Origin: DATARH01 sp050246595
GTDB taxonomy: Bacteria; Pseudomonadota; Alphaproteobacteria; ATCC43930; CGMCC-115725
Assembly: GCA_050246595.1 (NCBI GenBank)
Contig: JBFWVT010000006.1
Coordinates: forward strand, 1-64,000
Reading direction: 5' to 3'
Length of the DNA stretch: 64,000 nucleotides
The position numbers and the translations under genes were made by a program. Under the pieces are notes generated by a model. It worked only from the letters and a program-made list of their open reading frames with translations, was not told the DNA's origin and ran no database searches. Shown piece after piece: positions 26,709-36,253 of this stretch. Position 1 is the stretch's first letter. Every line of letters starts with the position of its first letter.

Positions 26709-28031
26709 ATGCCACAGGGTGGTACCCGCGTGCCCTTCACCGCCTCGAGTTTGCGGCAGCTGTTTCCGGAAGCGCAGCAGGGGGAGGCGTTCTCGCCAGG
26801 CGAGCCGCCTGTTCCGGCGCGATTGGAAGCCCTCCGATTGTGGGATTTTCCGGTCGGCATCAATACGGTTTACGGGCCGCGCACGGACGAGCCGATCTCC
26901 TTTGCCGAGCTACGCGCCCTTGCCGACAGCCATGATATTACCCGTCTGGCTATCGAGACGCGCAAGGACCAGCTTGAAAAGCTCGACTGGACGATCAAGC
27001 CGCGGCTGACGTGCCATTCGGACGGTGAAGTACGGGCGCGCGCCGCGCAAATGGCGAAATTCTGGCACCGGCCCGACGGTGCATCGACATTCGCGACCTG
27101 GCTGCGCGCGCTGCTGGAAGATATGCTGGTGCTGGATGCACCGGCCATCGAGCTGCGCCGCAACCGTGGCGGCGTGATCATCGGTCTCGATGTTGTCGAT
27201 GGGGCTACGATCAAGCTGCTGTTCGACGCTACCGGGCGCGCACCGAAGCCTCCTGCGCCGGCGTATGAGCAGGTCATCCACGGCCAGCCGTGGAAGCTGT
27301 TGACAAGCGACGGCCTTCTGTATCTGCCGCGCAACAGGCGACCGCACAAGGCATACGGTTTCAGCCCGGTCGAGCAGATCGTGATGACGGTGAACATCGC
27401 GCTGCGCCGCCAGATGATGCAACTACAGCACTTCACGACGGGCAATGTGCCGCCCGGACTGCTGACCGCTCCGGAGGGCTGGAATGCCGAGCAGATCCGG
27501 CAATTCCAGGAATGGTTCGACAGTGTGCTCGCGGGCAATACCGGAGCGCGGACGCGCCTCGTCTGGGCGCCGAGCGGAACGGCCTACCAGGCTTTTACCG
27601 AGGCGCCGTACAAGGACGAATTCGACGAATGGCTGGCCCGCATCGTTTGTTACGCCTTCTCGCTGTCGCCAACGGCCTTCACGCGTCAGGTCAACCGCGC
27701 GACGGCCGAGACGGCACACTCGGCAGCGCTTGCCGAGGGGCTGGAGCCGCTGAAGAACTGGGTCAAGAATCTCATCGACCATGTCATTCAGGACCGGATG
27801 GGCCATGCCGACCTCGAATTCGCCTGGGTGGATCCGCGGCCGATACAGCCGATCGAACAAGCCAGGGTGCTCGACATCTATGTGCGCCGCGGTATTTACA
27901 CTGTGAACGAGGCCCGCGGCATCCTCGGTTTCGGCCCGATCCCCGGTGGTGAGCAGGTACAACTCTACAGCGATGCAGGACCAGTGCCGCTTGCAGTACC
28001 GACACCGGCCGAACCCGCCAAACCACGATAG
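26709..28031 (+). CDS. Phage portal protein
   Basis: A 440-residue portal of the HK97/SPP1-like fold, the dodecameric ring at the capsid vertex through which DNA is packaged. Typical stretches are the early DITRLAIETRKDQLEKLDWTI, the wing region with LLTSDGLLYLPRNRRPHKAYGFSPVEQI, the clip/crown part QRQ-like RQMMQLQHFTTGNVPPGLL and the stem/Ala-rich ATAETAHSAALAEGLEPL. The C-terminal tail is Pro-rich. The start follows the spike-like gene by 17 bases. Confidence 0.85.
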   Translation: MPQGGTRVPFTASSLRQLFPEAQQGEAFSPGEPPVPARLEALRLWDFPVGINTVYGPRTDEPISFAELRALADSHDITRLAIETRKDQLEKLDWTIKPRLTCHSDGEVRARAAQMAKFWHRPDGASTFATWLRALLEDMLVLDAPAIELRRNRGGVIIGLDVVDGATIKLLFDATGRAPKPPAPAYEQVIHGQPWKLLTSDGLLYLPRNRRPHKAYGFSPVEQIVMTVNIALRRQMMQLQHFTTGNVPPGLLTAPEGWNAEQIRQFQEWFDSVLAGNTGARTRLVWAPSGTAYQAFTEAPYKDEFDEWLARIVCYAFSLSPTAFTRQVNRATAETAHSAALAEGLEPLKNWVKNLIDHVIQDRMGHADLEFAWVDPRPIQPIEQARVLDIYVRRGIYTVNEARGILGFGPIPGGEQVQLYSDAGPVPLAVPTPAEPAKPR

Positions 28032-28182
28032 CCTGAGAGAGTTGGATCCGTAAGCCGGCGCCCGACGAGTCGGCATTCTGCCAGGATTTGCCTTCCCGGA
28101 GGGCGGGGCAGGTTCGCGCCTGATGATGACGGGTCCGGTTGCGCTGCTGATATCACTCCTGACATTCTGACGGAAACGCCTC

Positions 28183-29901
28183 ATGACTCGATCGGCACGC
28201 TGCCTCCGGGCGGCTTTTCCTTTGCTGGCTTTCCCTGCCGTCTTTGTCACCCTCGGCTTTGTTGAGGCAAGGCTGGCGGCAGCCCGCACGCTACAATGCG
28301 CTCCGAATCAACAGATTCAAGTCCGCGATGTTCACTACAAGGCGGACGGCAGTGGCGTCATCTCCCACGTCCACAACAACGACGTCCTGGCGATGATCCA
28401 GGCCGGCTGCGGCTTTCCCGGCGGCGGTGGCGGCGGGTCATCTGCCGGCGTCTCGGGGGATATCCAGACCAGCGACGGCGCCGGAGCCTTCGTTGCGCTG
28501 CATCCCGGCTCAGGGATCGCGACTTGGCTCGCCGCGCCGAACAGCGCCAATTTGCAAAGCGCACTGACCGATGAGACCGGCACCGGCGCTGCGGTCTTTG
28601 CCAATTCCCCGACGCTGATGACTCCGAACCTCGGGACGCCGAGCGCGATCAACCTGACGAACGCAACCAGCATCCCGGCCGGGCAGCTTACAGGTACCGT
28701 CTCAGTCAACCGCTTCAACAGCGGAACCAACGCCTCGACATCGACCTTTCTGCGAGGCGACGGTACTTGGGTCGCGCCGCCGGGCGGCGGCGGAACTCCG
28801 GCCGGGTCGGACGGCGAGCTGCAGTACAACAATGCCGGCGCGTTCGGCGCGGCCACGCTCGGTGCCGGCCTCGACATGGCCGCCGGCAAGCTGTCGCTGA
28901 CCAGCGTTATCAACGACCAAGACGGCGGCAACTACACCGTCCTCGCCGGAGACGCGGCGAAAACCGTGCTGGTTGGTAGCTTTATCTACACGCTGCCGCA
29001 GGCCGGGTCGGCCGGTTTCGGACCGGGCTGGAGCGCCTGCCTGTTGAACACCGGCGCCGGCAACGCCACGGTCAACACGACGACCTCGCTGTTCCGGGGC
29101 GCGTCCGGCACGACCGCGCTGACGATCCGCCCCGGATCGTGGGCCTGCCCGAGCAGCGACGGCACCGATTATTCGACCGTTTTCGGCACCACCACCTTTG
29201 GCATCTCCGCGAATATGCCGGTCCTGGCGGACGGCAATGGCGGAACCACCGGCGGCACAAAGACTGGAAACACGAACGAAGTCGTGACCTGGAGCGGGGC
29301 CAAGGTCAACGGCAACTGCGTCCGCCAGGACGCGAGCGGCAACCTCGTCGATGCCGGCACGACCTGCGGCGGCGGCGGTGGCGGGAGCGGCGATGTCACG
29401 CTCGTTTCGACGCAGACCGCGAGCAACACCGCCGACCATCTGACCTGGCTGAACCTGACCGGGAAGCATTATCAGCTCCGATGCAACCTCCAGATAGCCA
29501 CCAACGCTCAGGACTTCAACATTCAGATCTCGACCGACAACGCGACGTTTGACACCGGCAACAACTACGAATGGGCCAATTATGGCGTCGGTGTTCCTGG
29601 GGGTAGTTTCGGAAGCCACGGAAGCGCGGGTGATGCCGGCTTCAAGATTCGTTCGGGAAATGCCGGACTGTCCAACACCGTCCCGCAGGCGTTCACAATG
29701 TCGTTTTATGATGCGAACAGCACGACGACGCACAAAATGACAGGTCAGTCCAACATTCTCGATGCCGCGCCGGCAAAGCGGATTCTGACCCTGGGCGGCA
29801 CATACATCGCCAATACCAGCCCGGTCCGAGGCATCCGGGTTGTTACGACTTCGGGCAATATCCAGGCCGGCTCTTGTTCGCTCTATCAGTACGCATCCTG
29901 A
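28183..29901 (+). CDS. Exported phage fibre-like protein
   Basis: A 572-residue Gly/Asn/Thr-rich protein. The N-terminus (MTRSARCLRAAFPLLAFPAVFVTLGFVEARLAAA) is a signal peptide or membrane anchor. The middle has tail-fibre-like stretches: LMTPNLGTPSAINLTNATSIPAGQLTG and GELQYNNAGAFGAATLG, which recur in phage fibres. Poly-Gly linkers (GGGGGGSGDV) separate a C-terminal domain (about 395-572) that looks like a beta-sandwich (HLTWLNLTGKHYQLRC, FNIQISTDNATFDTGNNYEW) and may be a receptor or carbohydrate-binding domain. The stop overlaps the next start (ATGA). Confidence 0.7.
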   Translation: MTRSARCLRAAFPLLAFPAVFVTLGFVEARLAAARTLQCAPNQQIQVRDVHYKADGSGVISHVHNNDVLAMIQAGCGFPGGGGGGSSAGVSGDIQTSDGAGAFVALHPGSGIATWLAAPNSANLQSALTDETGTGAAVFANSPTLMTPNLGTPSAINLTNATSIPAGQLTGTVSVNRFNSGTNASTSTFLRGDGTWVAPPGGGGTPAGSDGELQYNNAGAFGAATLGAGLDMAAGKLSLTSVINDQDGGNYTVLAGDAAKTVLVGSFIYTLPQAGSAGFGPGWSACLLNTGAGNATVNTTTSLFRGASGTTALTIRPGSWACPSSDGTDYSTVFGTTTFGISANMPVLADGNGGTTGGTKTGNTNEVVTWSGAKVNGNCVRQDASGNLVDAGTTCGGGGGGSGDVTLVSTQTASNTADHLTWLNLTGKHYQLRCNLQIATNAQDFNIQISTDNATFDTGNNYEWANYGVGVPGGSFGSHGSAGDAGFKIRSGNAGLSNTVPQAFTMSFYDANSTTTHKMTGQSNILDAAPAKRILTLGGTYIANTSPVRGIRVVTTSGNIQAGSCSLYQYAS

Positions 29902-32153
29902 TGCGGGACGGCGTAATGCGACGAAACTTGGTCTTGCCGCTGATTGCGCTGGCAAGCGTCCTCGGCGCGGCGGCAGTCGACGCGCAGCTTGTCTTCCGCC
30001 GCGGCGGTCAGCCGATCTCCGCAGGCGGCGGCGCATCCGAGGCCTTCGGCACCGGCGGCACCTATGCCAGGTTCCAGAACGGGCAGACCTTTGTCACTTG
30101 GCCCGACATCGACACCGGGGCGGCCGGCAACGACTGGCGCTACAAGATCGTCCGGTCGAACGCGCCGATCGATGCCGGCAATTACGGCGCGGCGACGGTG
30201 ATCGCCGACCGGCAGTTCAACAATTCGGGGATGCTGTCGGGCGGCAGCCCGGATAACAGCCCGCAGAACTCCACAAACCAGTTCACTCAGGCGAACCGGC
30301 AGAGCGCGGGCAGTCCGATGCTGCGGCTGAGCGATCTCGGCTCCGAGCTTGATCCGTTTACCGGGTTGCAGGTCTACACGGCGCTGGCGACCGAGACCGC
30401 CTATTACGGCGTCATCGCCCGCGACTGTCCCGGCGGGATCTGTTCCGGCTCGCCGGCCGAGACCTTTATCGGATCGGTCGGCCCGATTGCCGAAAGCGTC
30501 GCCACGCCGCGCCCGATCAAATGGGCCGCCTCCGGCAGCCGCGCCAACAGCGGCAACCAGATAACCGATCCGGCCGGCAAGGCGGTGCTGCTCAACCTGC
30601 ACCAATCCTCCGCGACCGCCAAAGGCGGGCCCGCGACAGGCGGGGTGCAGGGCGACTACTGGACGGCGTTCATCCCGGCCGCGGACCAGTATTATTTCTG
30701 GGACGGCGCGCCCACCACCGCCGCGGTGTTCCAGAACAGCACGACACAGGAGCTGCATATCGGGTTTCGCGATTCGTTGTGGTCGCCCAGCGGCGCCGTC
30801 AACGGGCAGGAAATCCTTGAAACCTTCTGGTCCGGCATCGGCGCCAAGGACGCGCCCAACCCCTTTATGGTCGACAACCGGCGCCATCTCGGCACCCGCA
30901 AGATGCTGGAACGCTGGCTCACGTTCTTTGCCGATCACTACGGGTTTGACGTGAACCAGATCCGCTGGAAAGGCCAGTCGATGGGCGCGATGGGCGCGCT
31001 GCAAACCGGCATGCGGATGACGCCGAAGATTTCGAGCATCTGGGCGATCTTCCCGGTGTTCCAGATGCACATTCGCGGCTGCGGCAGCTGGCCGGGCAAT
31101 TTCTGGAATGCGAGCTGGCCCTATATCCCGGATGTCGCGGCCGCCGCCTGCGTTCTCGGGAGCGACCCCGACGCGGTTCTGCTGCCGGACGGCACGCCGT
31201 GGGGCGGCGACGGCAACTATGCCGATACGCTGGCGCTGCTGACCGCCGATCCCGGCGAGGACCTGCCGGTCGTGCTGTGGATGGCGAACAAGCAGGACCA
31301 GTCGATCCTCAGCCTGGATATCTCTTTCGCTCATCAGCTTGACGCGCTGGCCGCGTTCCAAAGCGCACGTCGCGGTCACGCCTTTATCTGGAACTACGGC
31401 AACCACACCGGCGAGGCCGGTCTGAGCGCCTTTGAATGCACGATGGCGGACCCTTCCTGTTATCCGCCGAGCCTGTTCCAGCTCGACCTGGCCTATCTCG
31501 CCTTCTCCAACAGTTCGATCGATGACGACCCCGGCACCGCGACGCAGGATGCGAACGGGTTCTTTGACGGCGATGCGATCGGCTGCGTCAACTGCGGCTT
31601 CAAGTGGACGATCACCGAGGACAGCGCCGGCGCGTTCAACTTCACCGTCGACAACGAATGGATGGACGAACAGCCGACGGTCATCCCGCAGACGGTGCTG
31701 GTCGGGTCGATCCCGGCGAGCGGCAGCGGCACGGTCGAGGTTGCCGATGCGTCGGTGTTTATCTCGACCGCGGGGAACCCGTATGCCTCGGCGAGCGGCA
31801 CCGAGATATTCGTGATCTCCGGTGTCAATGTCGGGGCCAACACGGTCAATTTCAGCGCCCGCGGCAATCTGGGCACCACGGCGCGGGCGCATTCTCCGGG
31901 CGCAGTCATCAGGCAGTACCCGGTCAAGCCGACCGGCCCGAATGGCGGGCCCTACGCGACGATGACGGCGGACATCACCCCGCGTCGGCGGCAGGGCTTT
32001 CTGCCGGCGAACGGCGCGTCGGTGGTCTGCACCGTCACCCCGCACGGCGGCAGTCCGGTGGTGCAGAACCTCACAGTTGCGAACGAACTGTTTACCCTTG
32101 TTGATGTCACGATCAACGCAACGGGGGCAACCAGTGTGGCTTGTAATGAATAG
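29901..32153 (+). CDS. Exported alpha/beta-hydrolase-like protein in the phage cluster
   Basis: A 750-residue protein. The signal peptide (RRNLVLPLIALASVLGAAAVDA) precedes a mature chain. The region 330-540 has features of a serine hydrolase: a nucleophile elbow GQSMGAMG (S about 360), an acid candidate in ANKQDQS, and a His in YGNHTGEAG. The C-terminal 200 residues are beta-rich (SIPASGSGTVEVADASVFI, VNVGANTVNFSARG), like an Ig-like or binding module. It may be an esterase that de-acetylates a surface polysaccharide. The ATG at 29901 overlaps the fibre gene stop; ATG 29916 gives a shorter signal peptide. Confidence 0.62.
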   Translation: MRDGVMRRNLVLPLIALASVLGAAAVDAQLVFRRGGQPISAGGGASEAFGTGGTYARFQNGQTFVTWPDIDTGAAGNDWRYKIVRSNAPIDAGNYGAATVIADRQFNNSGMLSGGSPDNSPQNSTNQFTQANRQSAGSPMLRLSDLGSELDPFTGLQVYTALATETAYYGVIARDCPGGICSGSPAETFIGSVGPIAESVATPRPIKWAASGSRANSGNQITDPAGKAVLLNLHQSSATAKGGPATGGVQGDYWTAFIPAADQYYFWDGAPTTAAVFQNSTTQELHIGFRDSLWSPSGAVNGQEILETFWSGIGAKDAPNPFMVDNRRHLGTRKMLERWLTFFADHYGFDVNQIRWKGQSMGAMGALQTGMRMTPKISSIWAIFPVFQMHIRGCGSWPGNFWNASWPYIPDVAAAACVLGSDPDAVLLPDGTPWGGDGNYADTLALLTADPGEDLPVVLWMANKQDQSILSLDISFAHQLDALAAFQSARRGHAFIWNYGNHTGEAGLSAFECTMADPSCYPPSLFQLDLAYLAFSNSSIDDDPGTATQDANGFFDGDAIGCVNCGFKWTITEDSAGAFNFTVDNEWMDEQPTVIPQTVLVGSIPASGSGTVEVADASVFISTAGNPYASASGTEIFVISGVNVGANTVNFSARGNLGTTARAHSPGAVIRQYPVKPTGPNGGPYATMTADITPRRRQGFLPANGASVVCTVTPHGGSPVVQNLTVANELFTLVDVTINATGATSVACNE

Positions 32154-32516
32154 ACGCACGTTTTCTCACCGGCCTCCTGTCGAGTGTTAGCATGGTGACG
32201 CTCGCCCGGCCGTGTTTGACACGCCGTGGTGGTGGAGGTGGAGATCCGGCCGGCCAAGTAACGATATTCGATTTAGGCATGAACGTGGTTCAGCAGCAGC
32301 ACGGCAATATATTGGCGGGAAATCGCGCTTGTTGTGGTACGACCTGTACCCCGGCATAAGTGCCACGACATGGGCTGGTATAGGCTTAGCCTGTGGGAGT
32401 ACCGGAGTATTACGTTCGGTAGGTTGAGCGTCGAATATGCTGCCTTATAGGGCAATCCTGCCAAAGGACGATGTTCATGCCAACTATGTAAGGCATTCGG
32501 CATCTGCTGCCGGAGT

Positions 32517-32705
32517 GCCAACGATCCGGCGAACCAGGGTAGAGCGACAAACCCCGACGGTTATAGCCCGATCAGCTTCGCCGCCATGGTCATGGCAAAG
32601 CGTCACAATTATCCGCTCGCGACGCAGCTCGTGATGGATCGCTACCATGCTTTTTTCGCCGGCGTGAACAGTACAGCCTGGGCACCCTGGAACCTGGCGG
32701 CCTGA
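32517..32705 (+). pseudogene. Remnant of a tail-type protein C-terminus
   Basis: The 698-base gap between the hydrolase and protease genes holds no intact gene. Its only protein-like part is this 62-residue C-terminal piece without a start codon (NPDGYSPISFAAMVMAKRHN ... WAPWNLAA then stop). It has a normal amino-acid composition and ends cleanly, so it is probably the tail of a further lost accessory structural gene. The upstream 350 bases are a mixture of short frames with nothing recognisable. Confidence 0.4.
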
Positions 32706-32713
32706 TTTCTATG

Positions 32714-32732
32714 CCGGCCTCACGAAGGCCGG
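32714..32732 (+). terminator. GC hairpin after the gene remnant
   Basis: CCGGCCT (32714-32720) and AGGCCGG (32726-32732) form a 7-bp stem with loop CACGA nine bases after the stop of the remnant. Only three T residues (GATTT) follow, so it is a weak or decayed terminator. Confidence 0.35.
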
Positions 32733-32851
32733 GATTTGACGCGGTGGCTGCGTGAGTAGGTAAAGCACTGCCGATAAACGGGGTGGGAGCCATGGCGGTC
32801 TGCAAGACCATGACGCCCGGCAGCGGCCGAGCACAATCCGGGAGATCACGA

Positions 32852-33862
32852 ATGCGGTTTTATTGGCCGATCGCCAAGATCGATGCCGAGCAGAGAATGG
32901 TGTGGGGGTATGCTTCAACCGAGGCTCTTGACGAGCAGGGAGAGATCGTCAAGCGAGAGGCGCTCAAAGCGGCTCTTGGCGACTATATGAAGTTCGCGAA
33001 TATACGCGAAATGCATCAGCCCTCGGCCGTCGGTGTCGCGAAGGAGGCCACTGTCGATGACAGGGGGCTTTATCTCGCCGCCAAAATCATCGACGACGAG
33101 GCCTGGGAAAAGGTGATCCAGGGTGTCTATAAAGGGTTCTCGATCGGTGGCCGCGTAACGGCGCGCGATCCGGGTGACCGGAGCGTCATCACCGGGCTTG
33201 CACTGACCGAAATCTCGGTGGTGGATCGACCGGCCAATCCCGAGGCGGTATTCGATTGCTGGAAGGCCTCGGGCGAGGACGCGATGCGCGACGGCTCCGC
33301 ACTCCCGTTTGATGTGACGATACATATCTGGGCATGCGGTGATTCCGGGCATCACCATCGCAATAAGGAGGAGGCGGATAGGTGCGTCCGCAAAAACGCG
33401 ACTGCTCCGCAAGCAGCCCGACCGTCGTCGCAAGCCGGAGACAGCGTACCGTCCGGTTCGGCTGATGCTACCGATGCGGCTGCTCGTGCCCGCCAGCCCG
33501 CCGTGACCGGTGCTGAGAAATGGGCGACCGCCGACGAGCTTGCGAAGGACCATGGTCAGAGCAGCGAACTCGTCAAGATGGTGACCGAACTCGCCGCCAT
33601 CGTCGGGCGCATCGCCAAGCAGGTCGACGATATTGCGCGAACGCCGCTGCCACCGCAGACAATCGCATATCCGCACGGGCTTACCAGGGTGAGCAAGAGC
33701 GAGGACATCGGGGCGGCAGCGCTTCCCGCAGCGGATGAGGACATCGTCGAGCGCTTCGCGAAGCTGAGCCCCACGGAGCAGACCATGCTGCTGATCAAGG
33801 CCGCCTATCGCAATCCGATGCGTCCCGGCGGCATTGGCCAGATCGACAGAGACCCGACCTGA
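32852..33862 (+). CDS. Prohead protease (XkdF/U35-like)
   Basis: A 336-residue capsid-maturation protease. The N-terminal 150 residues have the XkdF/U35 look: QRMVWGYASTEALDEQGEIV, catalytic His H55 in EMHQPSAVG and Ser S97 in YKGFSIGG, then ITGLALTEISVVDRPANP. The C-terminal half is variable, with a Pro/Ala linker and helical TADELAKDHGQSSELVKMVTELAAIVGRIAK that may be a scaffold-like part. The ATG at 32852 has GGGAGA upstream. It is directly followed by an intrinsic terminator and the capsid gene. Confidence 0.75.
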   Translation: MRFYWPIAKIDAEQRMVWGYASTEALDEQGEIVKREALKAALGDYMKFANIREMHQPSAVGVAKEATVDDRGLYLAAKIIDDEAWEKVIQGVYKGFSIGGRVTARDPGDRSVITGLALTEISVVDRPANPEAVFDCWKASGEDAMRDGSALPFDVTIHIWACGDSGHHHRNKEEADRCVRKNATAPQAARPSSQAGDSVPSGSADATDAAARARQPAVTGAEKWATADELAKDHGQSSELVKMVTELAAIVGRIAKQVDDIARTPLPPQTIAYPHGLTRVSKSEDIGAAALPAADEDIVERFAKLSPTEQTMLLIKAAYRNPMRPGGIGQIDRDPT

Positions 33863-33890
33863 TCCACGGTTCGAAACCGTAGCGATCGAG

Positions 33891-33915
33891 ACCCGGCGAA
33901 AGCCGGGTTTTTTTA
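33891..33915 (+). terminator. Intrinsic terminator 22 bp before the capsid start
   Basis: Stem ACCCGGC (33891-33897) / GCCGGGT (33902-33908) with tetraloop GAAA, followed by seven T. It sits between the protease stop and the capsid ATG at 33937, leaving no room for a promoter between it and the capsid gene. Confidence 0.85.
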
Positions 33916-33936
33916 TCCTGTTTTCCGGAGACCTCA

Positions 33937-35430
33937 ATGAATGTGACGCAAGACACGTTGGAGCTGATCAAGCAGGCTCAGAGGAACCCCAACGACGATC
34001 TCGCGAAAACGATTGCGACCGGAGCTGGCCTCGTCGCATACGACCTGCAGACGCCGGCGAAAAACCTGTATCCGGTCGTCACCCCGATCCGGAATGTGAT
34101 GCCGCGCGTCAGCGGCGGCACCGGACCCGCGACGAACTGGAAGCAGGTAAGCACACTGATCGGCTCCGGGTTTGATGCAATGGGCTGGGTTCCGGAGGGT
34201 CAGCGCTCCGGTCAGATGAGCTACACGACCGCGAGCAAGTCCGCCAGCTACGTGACGATCGGCGAGGAGGACGCCGCCACCTACGAGGCGATCTCCGCGG
34301 GACGAGGGCTTGAGGATGTCGCAGCGCGGATGAGCTTCCGCCTGCTGCAAAAAATGATGCTGAAAGAGGAGATGGCGATCCTCGCGGGCAATGCCTCGCT
34401 CGCCCTCGGCACGCCGTCGACCCCGTCGCTCTCCGCTTCCGGTTCAGGGGCGACACTGCCCTCGGCAACCTATTCGGTGATTGTCGTCGCGCTGACGCTC
34501 GAAGGATACCAGAACTCGAGCCTGTCCGCCGGGGTCGCGACGACGAAAATAATTACCGGCGCGGACGGAAAGACCTATACGCTCTCTGGCGGCTCGTCCA
34601 ATAAGAGCGCCGCCGCTACCCAGGCGGTGACGCTCGGCCAGACCCTGTTCTGCGCTGTAACCGCGGTTCAGGGCGCAGTGGCTTACGCCTGGTATGTCGG
34701 CCCCGCGGGCGCGGAAAAGCTCGCAGCGATCACGACGATCAACAGCGCCGCTTTTGCTGCGCCGCTCGCCGGCACGGGTCAACCCGTGACCGCGATTACC
34801 GCCGACAACTCGACAAATGCCAGCTATGCCTATGACGGTCTGCTGACCACGGCGCTGAAGCCCGGTTCGAACGCCTATGTCAAGACGATGGCAACCGGGA
34901 CCGCGGGAACCGGTACGCCTCTGACCGCGTCGGGGCGCGGTTCGGTCAGCGAGATCGACGCAATGTTCGAATCGATGTGGGACCTGCATCAGGTTTCGCC
35001 GACCGTGCTGTACGTCAATGCACAGGAGCTGAAGAACATCACCGACAAGGTTCTCAGCAGCGCGTCCGGTCCGCTGCTGCGGTTCGACGCGCCGGCTGAT
35101 GGAAGTTCCGGCGGATACCAGCTTACCGGATCGGGGGTCGTGCAGTTCTACTACAACCCGTTCGCGATCAATGGCGGTCTGCGGATCCCGATTCGCATTC
35201 ATCCGCGTGTCCCGCCCGGCACGATCATTGGCTGGGCGGAAAACCTGCCGGTGCAGTACCAATCGAACGAAGTACCGAACGTCGCAGAAATCAAGACACG
35301 CCAGGATTACTACCAGATCAACTGGCCGGTCGTCACCCGCCAGCGCCAGATCGGTGTCTATGCCGAAGAGGTGCTCGCGGTCTATGCGCCATTCGCGATG
35401 GGTGTGATCACGAATATCGGCAACGGTTGA
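33937..35430 (+). CDS. Major capsid protein with an Ig/Fn3-like insertion
   Basis: A 497-residue HK97-like capsid protein, inferred from position after the protease and from its ends (N-arm TLELIKQAQRNPNDDLAKTI; GEEDAATYEAI, RLLQKMMLKEEMAILAGN; C-terminal GGLRIPIRIHPRVPPG, RQRQIGVYAEEVLAVYAPFAMGVI). Residues about 155-290 are an insertion with immunoglobulin/fibronectin-III character (ATYSVIVVALTLEGYQN, TAVQGAVAYAWYVGPAG). Such domains are known as surface decorations in phage heads and often bind carbohydrates. A ribosome site GGAG lies between the terminator and the ATG. Confidence 0.75.
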   Translation: MNVTQDTLELIKQAQRNPNDDLAKTIATGAGLVAYDLQTPAKNLYPVVTPIRNVMPRVSGGTGPATNWKQVSTLIGSGFDAMGWVPEGQRSGQMSYTTASKSASYVTIGEEDAATYEAISAGRGLEDVAARMSFRLLQKMMLKEEMAILAGNASLALGTPSTPSLSASGSGATLPSATYSVIVVALTLEGYQNSSLSAGVATTKIITGADGKTYTLSGGSSNKSAAATQAVTLGQTLFCAVTAVQGAVAYAWYVGPAGAEKLAAITTINSAAFAAPLAGTGQPVTAITADNSTNASYAYDGLLTTALKPGSNAYVKTMATGTAGTGTPLTASGRGSVSEIDAMFESMWDLHQVSPTVLYVNAQELKNITDKVLSSASGPLLRFDAPADGSSGGYQLTGSGVVQFYYNPFAINGGLRIPIRIHPRVPPGTIIGWAENLPVQYQSNEVPNVAEIKTRQDYYQINWPVVTRQRQIGVYAEEVLAVYAPFAMGVITNIGNG

Positions 35431-35617
35431 CCGCGGGCGTATCTATTTCGGTCAGCTTCAAGACTGTCATTCCCGGGGGACGCCCTGGATCGCCCGCCCC
35501 GGGCTGTGGGAGAGGGGGCGATCCGGGCTGATTTCCCCCGCAGCCGGCCAGCGCGCTGCCATTTCTGGCAGCTCGCCGTCTCTATTCTGTCCCGAATCCT
35601 GATATGTGAGTGCGGCG

Positions 35618-36253
35618 ATGGCGTTTGGCGATTTGACGACGCTCGGCGAGGTCAAGTCCTGGCTGCAAACCGGGCAGGCCGCCTTCCCCGATACTGACGA
35701 TGCGTTGTTGTCCCGGCTGATAACCGCAGCCAGTCAGTTCATCCAGAAATGGCTGAACCGCAATATTGCGTCGGCTGATTGGCACGAGGTGCGCGACGGC
35801 ACTGGCGGGCAGCGGATCATATTCGGCAACTTCCCGGTCACCGCCGTCCTGCTGCTGTCGATCGACGGGCTTGCGATCCCGCCGGCGTCGAATAATGGCG
35901 GGTTCGGCGCCGGTTATGTATTCAGCCCGACCGAGCTGGTGTTGCGCGGCTATGTTTTCACCGCTCGGCCGCAAAATGTCGAGATCATCTACACCGCGGG
36001 ATATCCGGTTATTCCACCCGATATCGCGCAGGCTTGCACCGATCTGGTCTGCCTGCGCTACCGCGAGCGCACCCGCATCGGGGAGGTCTCGCGGGCCATC
36101 GGCGGCAGCGAAACAGTCAACTACTCGCAGCGGGATATGAGCGGGCACGTCAAACTGCTGCTGTCGCAATATCGGCTGGTGACGCCCGTCTCGACATTTC
36201 GGCGGGTTGCGCCGACCGCAACCGATCCGGCACTGGCGGCGGCGGTGCTATGA
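35618..36253 (+). CDS. Head-tail connector/adaptor (gp6-like)
   Basis: A 211-residue protein with the pattern of the HK97 gp6/SPP1 gp15 adaptor family: LTTLGEVKSWLQTGQAAFPDTDDALLSRLITAASQFIQKWLNR at the N-terminus, then VTAVLLLSIDG and VEIIYTAGYPVIPPDIAQACTDLVCLRY. It binds under the portal and joins the tail. A GTG 12 bases upstream (35606) is an alternative start. The stop overlaps the next ATG (ATGA). The stretch between the capsid stop and this gene contains an 8-bp GC palindrome but no gene. Confidence 0.75.
   Translation: MAFGDLTTLGEVKSWLQTGQAAFPDTDDALLSRLITAASQFIQKWLNRNIASADWHEVRDGTGGQRIIFGNFPVTAVLLLSIDGLAIPPASNNGGFGAGYVFSPTELVLRGYVFTARPQNVEIIYTAGYPVIPPDIAQACTDLVCLRYRERTRIGEVSRAIGGSETVNYSQRDMSGHVKLLLSQYRLVTPVSTFRRVAPTATDPALAAAVL

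Noticed and set aside
29886..32159. 757-codon frame on the - strand opposite the hydrolase-like gene, and 28702-30036 opposite the fibre gene
   Set aside because: Arg/Gly/Asp-rich without motifs, covering genes with clear signal peptides and motifs on the + strand; treated as shadows.
32437..32634. 65-codon frame between hydrolase and protease genes
   Set aside because: Composition is Arg/Ser-rich and it lies in a different frame from the protein-like fragment at 32517-32705, so it is unlikely to be coding.
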